The notes under the pieces: generated by a model | Databases searched by the model: none | Told to the model about the DNA's origin: nothing | What the model saw: the letters and a program-made list of their open reading frames with translations, nothing else | Made by a program: the position numbers and the translations under genes | Source of the DNA: an uncultured Eubacteriales bacterium | Lineage (GTDB): Bacteria; Bacillota; Clostridia; Christensenellales; Aristaeellaceae | NCBI GenBank assembly: GCA_900540045.1 | Contig: UQEF01000113.1 | Location: forward strand, 1-6,797 | Length of the DNA: 6,797 bases | Direction of reading: 5' to 3' | Shown here: in pieces, positions 1-5,009 of the stretch | How positions within the stretch are numbered: the stretch's first letter is position 1 | Layout of the letters: every line of letters starts with the position of its first letter

Positions 1-54
1 GATCGTGCCGATGTTTACGTGCGGCTTGGTGCGTTCAAATTTCGCCTTGGCCAT
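1..54 (-). CDS. tuf: Elongation factor Tu, N-terminal 18 codons only (runs off the window)
   Basis: EF-Tu delivers aminoacyl-tRNA to the ribosome as a GTP complex in the cytoplasm. Reading the minus strand from the ATG at 54-52 gives MAKAKFERTKPHVNIGTI, the near-invariant bacterial EF-Tu start, ending just before the GHVDHGKTT nucleotide-binding loop, which lies outside the window. An AGGAGGT ribosome binding site (complement of 63-69) sits 8 nt before the ATG and fixes the start. A tRNA-Gly gene lies 54 bp upstream on the same strand with no clear terminator between them, so tuf is probably cotranscribed with it, as tRNA genes and tufB are in Escherichia coli. The match is only 18 residues, but this stretch is diagnostic. 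Confidence 0.93.
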   Translation of the reverse strand, partial: MAKAKFERTKPHVNIGTI

Positions 55-108
55 GGGATTCGACCTCCTGTTTTACGTTTGATATAATCCGGCAGGTTAT
101 CATGCGGT

Positions 109-182
109 TGGAGCGGGTGATGGGAATCGAACCCACGTAGCCAGCTTGGGAAGCTGGAGCTCTACCATTGAGCTACACCCGC
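109..182 (-). tRNA. tRNA-Gly, anticodon CCC
   Basis: The minus strand folds into a complete 74-nt cloverleaf. The acceptor stem is GCGGGTG/CACCCGC, with discriminator T and an encoded CCA end (complement of 109-111). The D arm is GCTC/GAGC. The anticodon stem is CCAGC/GCTGG around the loop TTCCCAA, giving anticodon CCC (complement of 148-150), which reads the glycine codon GGG. The T arm is GTGGG/CCCAT around TTCGATT. It lies between a strong minus-strand promoter and tuf, so it probably heads a tRNA-tuf transcript and would be released by processing. Confidence 0.96.
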
Positions 183-219
183 ATGTCCGCATGCACCGCC
201 CCAATACCAGACATAGGTT

Positions 220-248
220 ATTGTAATGTTTTTCCCCTCGCTTGTCAA
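220..248 (-). promoter_or_regulatory. Consensus sigma-A promoter for the tRNA-Gly/tuf unit
   Basis: On the minus strand, TTGACA (complement of 243-248) is followed by a 17-nt spacer and TACAAT (complement of 220-225). This is a perfect -35 and a one-mismatch -10 at ideal spacing. Transcription would start near 213, about 30 nt before the 5' end of the mature tRNA-Gly. A strong constitutive promoter suits a tRNA plus EF-Tu transcript. Confidence 0.87.
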
Positions 249-271
249 CAGCTTTTTTCCCTTTCGCCCTG

Positions 272-292
272 ATGAAAAGCGCACATCGTGCG
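272..292 (-). terminator. Possible weak terminator after the fprA/SRAP operon
   Basis: On the minus strand, about 50 nt past the SRAP stop codon, CGCAC and GTGCG pair around a GAT loop (280-292) and are followed by CTTTTC. The 5-bp stem and 4-T run are weak for an intrinsic terminator, but it sits where one is expected, between the operon end and the tRNA promoter. This is inferred from position and structure only. Confidence 0.3.
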
Positions 293-341
293 AAATGGCC
301 CGATGGAAGCGGGGAAATGCCGGCGTTTTTTCCCTTTTGCT

Positions 342-989
342 TTACCGCTCCGCAGGGGCCGGACGCACATACAGGCGCGGCGGATCAAAGTGCCGGCGCA
401 GGTCGGCATAGGGGATCTGCGGCGGCGAAAGCAGCCATAGCTTTTTTACGGATTCGTCGTCCAGAATCACGGGCATGCGGTCATGGTAAGGGCGCATCTG
501 CTCATCGGCCTCGCGCGTGAGGATGGCGAAGCCGTCAAATCCGCCCGCGCGGAATCCGCCCAGAAATTCGCCATACACGCCCGCCAGGTACATCAGCCCC
601 TTGTCTACCCCGCCCTGCGATTGAAAGGCGAATTTATCCTTCGCTTTTCCGCCGGAGGGAGTGCGCCGCCATTCGTAAAAGCCGGAAACCGGCACCAGGC
701 AGCGGCGCTCCCGCACCGCGCGCTGGAACATGGGGGTAAAATCGGCCTTTTCCGAACGGCTGTTGATGACCACGCCCCGGCCTCCAGCGCGCGGAAAGCC
801 CCAGCGCATGGCGCGCACGCCCACGCCGCCCCCGTCCGCCACGATGACGGGGGCCAGCTGCGTGGGAAAGATCTCGCCCGTATGCACCTGAGAAGCCAGC
901 GGATCGCCGCTTTCCAGAAGGCCGCGCAGCAGGTTCAACAGCCGCTCATTCGCTTCTTTCGTATCGTCCAGAAAGTAGCGCCCGCACAT
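342..989 (-). CDS. yedK: SRAP-family (YedK/HMCES) abasic-site DNA-protein crosslinking protein
   Basis: SRAP proteins bind abasic sites in single-stranded DNA and form a stable thiazolidine crosslink through the N-terminal cysteine, shielding the lesion from strand breakage. The 215-residue product (E. coli YedK has 222) starts MCGRY, so Cys2 becomes N-terminal once Met is removed. The other active-site residues fall where expected: Asn76 in INSRSE, Glu106 in GFYEW and His169 in HDRMPVIL. The start is fixed by the required MCG and by a GGAGG (complement of 1000-1004) inside the end of fprA, 10 nt upstream. Only 5 nt separate it from the fprA stop, so it is almost certainly cotranscribed and probably translationally coupled. 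The older name is 'SOS response-associated peptidase'. No SOS box was noticed, and its own promoter is not evident. Confidence 0.95.
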   Translation of the reverse strand: MCGRYFLDDTKEANERLLNLLRGLLESGDPLASQVHTGEIFPTQLAPVIVADGGGVGVRAMRWGFPRAGGRGVVINSRSEKADFTPMFQRAVRERRCLVPVSGFYEWRRTPSGGKAKDKFAFQSQGGVDKGLMYLAGVYGEFLGGFRAGGFDGFAILTREADEQMRPYHDRMPVILDDESVKKLWLLSPPQIPYADLRRHFDPPRLYVRPAPAER

Positions 990-994
990 GCCGC

Positions 995-2191
995 TTATGC
1001 CTCCGCCAGCTGACGGGCCAGGTCGGTGATGGCCTCGCGCGTGTCCGCCGCCAGCGCCGAGCGGATGGTGGGCACCGGCTCCAGCACGCGCATGTTTTTC
1101 ATGGAGCCCAGGATCTCGCGCATCTGTTTGCCTGCCGCCGGAGCCCAGGAGCCGTTCTCCACCAGCGCTACGGTGCGATCCTGCAGGGCGTGCGCCTTAA
1201 GGTCCAGAAGCAGCGTTTCCATGGCCGGGAATACGCCGAGGTTGTAGGTGGCCGAAAGCAGCGCCAGCTTTCCGAAGCGGAACGCGTCGCTGAGGATGTA
1301 GGAAGGATGGGTGACGGATACGTCATACATCGCCACATGCTTCACGCCTGCGTCGCGCAGGGCCATCGCAAAGACCTCCGCTGCGTTTTCGGTGTGGCCG
1401 TAGATGGACGCGTAGGCCACCAGCACGCCGTCCTCCTCGGGCCGATAGGTGCTCCAGCGCTGGTATTTTTCCACAAACCAGGCGATGTCCCGACGCCAGA
1501 CCGGTCCGTGCAGCGGGCAGAGGAAGGCGATGTCCAGGGCGGCGGCCTTTTTGAGCAGCGCCTGCACGGGCGCGCCGTATTTGCCGACGATGTTGGTGTA
1601 ATAGCGGCGCGCGTCGTCCAGCCAGTCGCGGGCAAAGTCCACCTCGTCGGCAAAGAGGAAGCCGCTTACCGCTCCGAAGGCGCCGAAGGCGTCCGCGGAG
1701 AAGAGCACGCGGTCGGTTTCGTCCCAGGTGACCATCACCTCGGGCCAATGGACCATGGGCGCCGTGAAAAAGCGCAGGTGGTGACGTCCCGTGACCAGCT
1801 CTGCGCCATCACTGACGGCGTGCAGACGGTCCCGCAGGCCATCCCCAAAGAACTGCGCGGCCATCTGCGCGCCCTTGGCGGTGAGCATCACCTGCGCGCC
1901 GGGGTAGCGCCCGCAGACCTCGGCCAGGGTGGCCGCATGGTCGGGCTCCATGTGGTTGACCACGATGTAGTTAAGCTGCCGGCCGTCCAGCGCGGCGGTC
2001 AGGTTGTCGAAGAACACGCCGGAGATGGCCTTGTCCACCGTGTCCACGAGCACGGTTTTTTCGTCCAGCAGAAGGTAGCTGTTGTAGCTGACCCCGCGGG
2101 GGATGGGAAAGATGTTTTCAAACAGGTTCAGCCGGCGGTCGTTGCCGCCCACCCACAACAGATCAGGGGTGATCCTTGCGGTGCACTCCAT
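995..2191 (-). CDS. fprA: Flavodiiron protein (A-type flavoprotein, O2/NO reductase)
   Basis: Flavodiiron proteins are cytoplasmic enzymes that reduce O2 to water and/or NO to N2O, protecting anaerobes. The 398-residue product has a metallo-beta-lactamase-like domain (about 1-250) with the full diiron ligand set: His80, Glu82 and Asp84 in NHMEPDH, His148, Asp167 in SADAFG and His228 in CPLHGP. A flavodoxin domain (about 255-398) follows, with the FMN phosphate-binding loop near YASIYGHTEN (260-269) and a second FMN-contact loop near SATYNLGVFP. There is no rubredoxin or flavin-reductase extension, so it is the minimal class and needs a separate rubredoxin or similar donor, not seen here. AAGGAGG (complement of 2199-2205) lies 7 nt before the ATG. 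It is divergent from ribU, the supplier of its cofactor precursor, and first in an operon with the SRAP gene. Preference for O2 or NO cannot be read from the sequence. Confidence 0.96.
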   Translation of the reverse strand: MECTARITPDLLWVGGNDRRLNLFENIFPIPRGVSYNSYLLLDEKTVLVDTVDKAISGVFFDNLTAALDGRQLNYIVVNHMEPDHAATLAEVCGRYPGAQVMLTAKGAQMAAQFFGDGLRDRLHAVSDGAELVTGRHHLRFFTAPMVHWPEVMVTWDETDRVLFSADAFGAFGAVSGFLFADEVDFARDWLDDARRYYTNIVGKYGAPVQALLKKAAALDIAFLCPLHGPVWRRDIAWFVEKYQRWSTYRPEEDGVLVAYASIYGHTENAAEVFAMALRDAGVKHVAMYDVSVTHPSYILSDAFRFGKLALLSATYNLGVFPAMETLLLDLKAHALQDRTVALVENGSWAPAAGKQMREILGSMKNMRVLEPVPTIRSALAADTREAITDLARQLAEA

Positions 2192-2220
2192 GAAAAAGCC
2201 TCCTTAAAACGCTTGCATAT

Positions 2221-2236
2221 GGGCCGTTTCCGGCCC
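2221..2236 (-). repeat. Perfect 6-bp hairpin in the fprA leader
   Basis: GGGCCG and CGGCCC pair around a 4-nt loop between the predicted fprA start point (about 2262) and its ribosome binding site. The stem is short and GC-only. It ends 16 nt before the AAGGAGG and has no T run, so it may stabilise the leader or be incidental in a GC-rich region. Confidence 0.4.
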
Positions 2237-2254
2237 GGAATGCGCGCCCTTGCG

Positions 2255-2291
2255 AAACGCGCATGCTTATTATACCACGAAATGCGCGTTT
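2255..2291. promoter_or_regulatory. Candidate operator: 10-bp perfect inverted repeat over the fprA promoter
   Basis: AAACGCGCAT at 2255-2264 is the exact reverse complement of ATGCGCGTTT at 2282-2291, with a 17-bp spacer that contains the fprA -10 box (2269-2274). The half-site centres are 27 bp apart. A third shorter copy, ATGCGCG, lies at 2240-2246 in the same orientation as the 2282 copy. A dimeric repressor bound here would block RNA polymerase. The sequence does not match the PerR, Rex or Fur boxes I know. The regulator is unknown and the operator role is inferred. Confidence 0.5.
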
Positions 2292-2296
2292 TTGAA
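2269..2296 (-). promoter_or_regulatory. Promoter of fprA
   Basis: The minus strand has a perfect TATAAT (complement of 2269-2274), with TTCAAA (complement of 2291-2296, four of six consensus bases) 16 nt upstream. Start would be near 2262, giving a leader of about 70 nt. The -35 region of the divergent ribU promoter begins 18 bp away, so the two promoters are back to back and could affect each other. Confidence 0.7.
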
Positions 2297-2314
2297 GCAA
2301 ATTTCACAATCCTC

Positions 2315-2343
2315 TTGACACGGGTCGCATGCCGTGCTATGAT
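2315..2343 (+). promoter_or_regulatory. Promoter of the riboswitch-ribU-tsaE-tsaB-rimI operon
   Basis: TTGACA (2315-2320), a 17-nt spacer and TATGAT (2338-2343) make a near-consensus sigma-A promoter. Start would be near 2350, some 17 nt before the first base of the FMN riboswitch, the expected layout for a riboswitch leader. Confidence 0.85.
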
Positions 2344-2366
2344 GCAGCCGTAAACCCAATAGAGAT

Positions 2367-2508
2367 GGCTTCTTCGGGGCAGGGTGAAATTCCCTACTGG
2401 CGGTACAGTCCGCGAAGGAGGCGCCTTGGCGCCTCCCCGACCCGGTGCAACTCCGGGACCAACGGTGAACGGCCTTTCGGCCAAAGTCCGGATACGAGAA
2501 GAGCAGCC
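2367..2508 (+). ncRNA. FMN riboswitch (RFN element)
   Basis: The aptamer binds flavin mononucleotide and normally shuts off riboflavin synthesis or uptake genes when FMN is plentiful. The conserved RFN blocks are present in order: TCTTCGGGGCAGGGTGAAAT (2371-2390) running on into TCCCTACTGGCGGT, AGTCCGCGA (2407-2415), CCCGGTGCAACTCCGGG (2441-2457), ACGGTGA, and AAAGTCCGGAT ahead of GAGAAGAG. The closing P1 stem pairs 2371-2375 with 2498-2502 and extends through GGCT/AGCC (2367-2370 with 2505-2508) across a 2-nt bulge. The variable arm is a near-perfect 9-bp hairpin (2417-2425 with 2428-2436). The consensus CCGACGGT reads CCAACGGT here, a small deviation. It sits between a strong promoter and ribU. 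Confidence 0.96.
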
Positions 2509-2509
2509 T

Positions 2510-2576
2510 GCCGCCTTTTGGTGCGGTTGCCCCTGATGCGAAAAAGCCATCGGGGGCAATTTCACTTCAAGGAGGC
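2510..2576 (+). promoter_or_regulatory. Expression platform between the FMN aptamer and ribU
   Basis: A 12-bp hairpin (2527-2538 with 2548-2559, one G-T pair) follows the aptamer. It is trailed only by AATTTCACTT, a poor T run for termination. GCCGCCTT (2510-2517), directly after P1, can pair with AAGGAGGC (2569-2576), which contains the ribU ribosome binding site, with one mismatch and the 12-bp hairpin inside. The same CCGC (2511-2514) can instead pair with GCGG (2523-2526), freeing the site. This suggests control of translation, although a weak terminator remains possible. The pairings are read by eye. Confidence 0.5.
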
Positions 2577-2583
2577 ATTTCCC

Positions 2584-3210
2584 ATGACCAATGCAAAGCG
2601 CAAACCCTTCCTCACCACCCGCGAGCTGGCCACCGTGGCCATCCTGGCCGCCATCTCGGCCGTGCTGTTCATGATCGAGATTCCGGTCGTGCTCTTCTAC
2701 AAGCTGGACCTGAGCCACCTGCCGGTGCTGCTGGGCACCTTCGCCATGGGCCCGGTGCCGGGCACGCTGATTCTGCTGGTCAAGAGCCTGCTGGGCCTGC
2801 TGCACTCCTCCTCCCAGGGCGTGGGTGAACTGGCGGATTTCCTGATGGGCTTTGCCATGCTCCTGCCCGCGGGGCTGATCTACCAGCGTAACAAGACCCG
2901 CAAGGGCGCGCTCATCGGCATGGCCGTGGGCACGGTGGTGGCCACCATCGTGGCGGTTCTGAGCAACCTCTATATCATGATCCCGTTCTACGGCACGGCC
3001 TACGGCATGCCGGTGGAAGCCATCGTGGGCATGGGCACGGCCATCATCCCCGCGGTGGATAGCACGCTCAAGTTCGTGCTGCTCATCACCGCGCCTTTCA
3101 ACCTGCTCAAGTGGGTGCTCATCAGCGCCCTCACGGGGCTGATGTACAAGCCGCTTTCGCCCATTCTGCACGGACGGAAGCGCGCCAGGACGGAGGCGAA
3201 AGCGAATTGA
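2584..3210 (+). CDS. ribU: Riboflavin transporter RibU, ECF-type substrate-binding (S) component
   Basis: RibU is a membrane protein that binds riboflavin and imports it with the shared energy-coupling module EcfA-EcfA'-EcfT, whose genes are not in this window. The 208-residue product is strongly hydrophobic with about six membrane segments. The first (about 15-38) carries AxxxA motifs (Ala19/Ala23, Ala22/Ala26) of the kind that contact EcfT. The family signatures LDLSHLPVLLGTFAMGPVPG (41-60) and VGELADFLMG (80-89) are clear. The basic C-terminal tail is cytoplasmic. The start is the ATG at 2584, with GGAGG at 2571-2575 placed 8 nt upstream. Longer readings that begin at 2329 would run through the riboswitch and are not real. 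An FMN riboswitch precedes it, matching RibU genes of Bacillota. tsaE overlaps its stop codon. Confidence 0.96.
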   Translation: MTNAKRKPFLTTRELATVAILAAISAVLFMIEIPVVLFYKLDLSHLPVLLGTFAMGPVPGTLILLVKSLLGLLHSSSQGVGELADFLMGFAMLLPAGLIYQRNKTRKGALIGMAVGTVVATIVAVLSNLYIMIPFYGTAYGMPVEAIVGMGTAIIPAVDSTLKFVLLITAPFNLLKWVLISALTGLMYKPLSPILHGRKRARTEAKAN

Positions 3211-3662
3211 TCCTCAAAAGCCACAGCGCCGAAGAAACCCGGCGCATCGGCGCGTCGTTGGCCCGGCAACTCCGGGCCAACGACGTTGTGCTGCTTCTGG
3301 GCGATATGGGCGCGGGCAAGAGCGAGCTCACGCGCGGCATCGCGCGCGGGCTGGGCGTCACGGGCTATGTGACCAGCCCCACCTTTACCATCCTGCAGGT
3401 GCATGAGGAGGGGCGGCTGCCCCTGTATCATTTTGACTGGTACCGGCTGGAAAGCGCGGAGGAGCTCTACGAGCTGGCCATGGACGAGTACCTGCAAAAC
3501 GGAGGCGTGGCGGTGGTCGAATGGCCCTGCCGCGCGCCGGAGGCCGTCCCGGCCTGCCGCCTGGAGGTGGAGATCACCCCTTTGGGCGACACGGACCGGG
3601 CGCTTCGTTTTACCCCCGTAGGCGGGTTTCGGGAGCTGGACTGGGAAGGATGGATTTCATGA
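3207..3662 (+). CDS. tsaE: tRNA threonylcarbamoyladenosine (t6A) biosynthesis ATPase TsaE
   Basis: TsaE is the ATPase that cycles the TsaB-TsaD complex making t6A at position 37 of ANN-decoding tRNAs. The 151-residue product shows the P-loop GDMGAGKS (32-39), the SPTF motif (57-60), HFDWYRL (75-81) and VVEWP (103-107), in family order and at usual length. No ATG fits. The chosen start is TTG at 3207-3209, which gives ILKSHSAEET as the N-terminus, has GGAGG (3192-3196) 10 nt upstream and overlaps the ribU stop as TTGA. Earlier ATG codons in this frame lie inside ribU. The rare start and coupling to ribU suggest modest translation dependent on ribosomes finishing ribU. The stop overlaps the tsaB ATG as ATGA. 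Confidence 0.94.
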   Translation: MILKSHSAEETRRIGASLARQLRANDVVLLLGDMGAGKSELTRGIARGLGVTGYVTSPTFTILQVHEEGRLPLYHFDWYRLESAEELYELAMDEYLQNGGVAVVEWPCRAPEAVPACRLEVEITPLGDTDRALRFTPVGGFRELDWEGWIS

Positions 3663-4366
3663 ATTTGCTGGCGGTGGATACGTCGGGGCCTGTTGCGGGC
3701 GTGGCGGTGCTCAAGGACGGCGAGGTGGCCTATGAGGGCGCGGCGGTGAACCGCCTGACGCATTCGGTCAACCTCATGCCCATGATCGAGGAGGCGCTGG
3801 GACGCGCCGGGCTGGACGTGAGCGAGATCGGCCTGTACGCCGCGGTCACGGGACCGGGATCGTTTACGGGCGTGCGCATCGGGGTGAGCGCCGTCAAGGG
3901 CATGGCCCACGGCGCGGGCAAGCCCTGCGTGGGCGTGGACGCGCTGGAGGCGCTGGCCGCAGGCGCCTGCCTGACCGACGCGCTGATCTGTCCCATTCAG
4001 GATGCGCGCGCGGGACAGGTGTACGGCGCGGCATTCCTTGCGGGCATGCCGCCCGTGCGCATGCTTCCCAACATGGCCGAGGCGCTGCCCGTCTACCTGG
4101 ACCGGGCGCTGGCCGTGGCGGGAGAGCGCCGGCTGTGCTTTCTGGGCGACGGTGTGAGCACCTACCGGGACGCCATCGTGGAGCGCCTGGGGGAGCGGGC
4201 CGTGATTGCGCCTGCCCACATGCGCTATCTGCGCCCGGCCAGCGTGGGCGAACTGGCCTGGCTCAACCGGGAGCGGAGCGTGGATTATCTTGCGCTGATG
4301 CCGGTGTACCTTCGCGCGCCGCAGGCGGAGCGCGAACGCGCCCGCCGGCTGGGAGGCAGGGCATGA
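3659..4366 (+). CDS. tsaB: t6A biosynthesis protein TsaB (inactive partner of TsaD)
   Basis: TsaB is an ASKHA-fold protein lacking catalytic metal ligands. It dimerises with TsaD and scaffolds TsaE in the t6A-transferring complex. The 235-residue product begins MNLLAVDTSG and carries GPGSFTGVRIG (65-75), DARAGQVYGA (115-124) and the C-terminal PVYLRAPQAERE, all typical of the family. The ATG at 3659 is preferred over one 9 nt earlier because it forms an ATGA overlap with the tsaE stop and has GGAAGGA 8 nt upstream. rimI follows with another ATGA overlap. tsaD, commonly the fourth gene of this cluster, is missing from the window, so it must lie elsewhere in the genome. Confidence 0.95.
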   Translation: MNLLAVDTSGPVAGVAVLKDGEVAYEGAAVNRLTHSVNLMPMIEEALGRAGLDVSEIGLYAAVTGPGSFTGVRIGVSAVKGMAHGAGKPCVGVDALEALAAGACLTDALICPIQDARAGQVYGAAFLAGMPPVRMLPNMAEALPVYLDRALAVAGERRLCFLGDGVSTYRDAIVERLGERAVIAPAHMRYLRPASVGELAWLNRERSVDYLALMPVYLRAPQAERERARRLGGRA

Positions 4367-4845
4367 GCGCCGTCTGCCGCCGCATGACGCTGGCCGACGT
4401 GCCTCAGGTGCACGCCATCGAGGAGAGGACCTTCGCCACCCCATGGTCCTACCAGAGCTTCGTGGACGAGATGACCACCAACAAATGCGCCCGCTACCTC
4501 GTGGCCGAGGAGGACGGGCGCGTGATCGCCTACGCTGGCGCGTGGCTGATTTTTGAAGAAGGGCATATCACCAACATCGCCGTGGACGAGCCGTACCGCG
4601 GCCGGGGCGTGGGCACGGAGGTGACGCGCGCGCTGATGCAGTACGCCGCCAACATGGGCGTTCAGTACCTGACGCTGGAGGTGCGCAGGAGCAACCTCGT
4701 TGCGCAGAAGATGTACCGGTCGCTGGGATTTCTCAAGCTGGGCCTGCGCAAGCGCTACTATGAGGACAACGGCGAGGACGCCTACCTCATGGTCTGTCAG
4801 GACATGCCCCCGGTGGACCCGGATTTTACGGAGGATGCGGACTGA
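4363..4845 (+). CDS. rimI: Ribosomal protein bS18-alanine N-acetyltransferase RimI (GNAT family)
   Basis: RimI acetylates the N-terminal alanine of ribosomal protein bS18 using acetyl-CoA. The 160-residue product is a single GNAT domain. The acetyl-CoA pyrophosphate loop is RGRGVG (79-84), and NLVAQKMYRSLGF (111-123) is the usual C-terminal GNAT motif. Glu106 and Tyr118 correspond to the catalytic Glu103 and Tyr115 described for Salmonella RimI, at the same mutual spacing. The ATG at 4363 overlaps the tsaB stop as ATGA and has GGGAGG 6 nt upstream. It is last in the operon, followed by an intrinsic terminator. Placement after tsaE-tsaB is the common Bacillota order. Acetylation of other substrates is possible, as GNAT specificity is loose. 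Confidence 0.92.
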   Translation: MSAVCRRMTLADVPQVHAIEERTFATPWSYQSFVDEMTTNKCARYLVAEEDGRVIAYAGAWLIFEEGHITNIAVDEPYRGRGVGTEVTRALMQYAANMGVQYLTLEVRRSNLVAQKMYRSLGFLKLGLRKRYYEDNGEDAYLMVCQDMPPVDPDFTEDAD

Positions 4846-4879
4846 GCCGTGCGCCCTGCGTGCGGGAGCGGACCGGTTG

Positions 4880-4916
4880 AAAGCTGGAAGCGTGGAATGC
4901 TTTCCGGCTTTTTTTT
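4880..4916 (+). terminator. Intrinsic terminator of the ribU-tsaEB-rimI operon
   Basis: AAAGCTGGAA-GC (4880-4891) pairs with GCTTTCCGGCTTT (4899-4911), with one T bulge and one G-T pair, around a 7-nt loop. A run of eight T (4909-4916) follows. It lies 34 nt after the rimI stop and separates the operon from the sigma-factor genes. Confidence 0.88.
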
Positions 4917-4925
4917 CTTCTGAGA

Positions 4926-4959
4926 TGAACCCTTTGACGTTTTGCGTTGTCTTTATAAG
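4926..4959 (+). promoter_or_regulatory. Possible promoter of the ECF sigma/anti-sigma pair
   Basis: TTGACG (4934-4939) and TATAAG (4954-4959) resemble sigma-A boxes but are only 14 nt apart, shorter than usual. An alternative reading is an ECF-type promoter, with GAAC at 4927-4930 as the -35 element and TGTC at 4948-4951 as the -10 element, 17 nt apart, which would fit self-activation. Neither is convincing alone. A promoter is expected here because a terminator lies just upstream. Confidence 0.35.
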
Positions 4960-4961
4960 TA

Positions 4962-4987
4962 CCCCAGGCAATCGGGGCTTGCGCAAG
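4962..4987. repeat. Palindrome and inverted repeat in the sigma-factor leader
   Basis: CCCC (4962-4965) and GGGG (4974-4977) flank an 8-nt loop, directly followed by the perfect 10-bp palindrome CTTGCGCAAG (4978-4987). The block ends 10 nt before the AGGAGG of the sigma gene, downstream of the proposed promoter. It could be a protein-binding site or a leader RNA structure. No regulator is identified. Confidence 0.4.
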
Positions 4988-5009
4988 ATAACCGCTTAGG
5001 AGGGATACC

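Noticed and set aside
83..88. TATAAT on the plus strand
   Set aside because: There is no -35 box at proper distance and no plus-strand gene follows. It lies in the AT-rich spacer between tRNA-Gly and tuf.
312..338. GGGAAA/TTTCCC hairpin followed by TTTT on the plus strand
   Set aside because: No plus-strand gene ends upstream of it, and in the minus direction, where the SRAP gene ends, no T run follows the stem.
1190..2353. Long plus-strand open frame opposite fprA (387 codons)
   Set aside because: It lies antisense to a gene with a complete diiron ligand set. Its product has the His/Gly/Val-rich look of a GC-rich shadow frame and no recognisable motif.
2527..2559. 12-bp hairpin before ribU as a classical intrinsic terminator
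   Set aside because: The stem is strong but is followed by AATTTCACTT rather than a T run, so it was annotated as part of the expression platform instead.
2329..2583. Upstream extension of the ribU frame starting at ATG 2329
   Set aside because: The ATG lies inside the promoter spacer and the frame runs through the conserved FMN riboswitch. The ribosome binding site and family N-terminus support 2584.
2128..3171. Long minus-strand open frame opposite ribU (347 codons)
   Set aside because: It spans the divergent promoters, the riboswitch and ribU. The His/Gln/Arg-rich composition is typical of the complement of a hydrophobic GC-rich gene.
3467..4444. Minus-strand open frame opposite tsaB (325 codons)
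   Set aside because: It is a shadow of tsaE, tsaB and rimI, with low-complexity Arg/Ala/His content and no ribosome binding site noticed.
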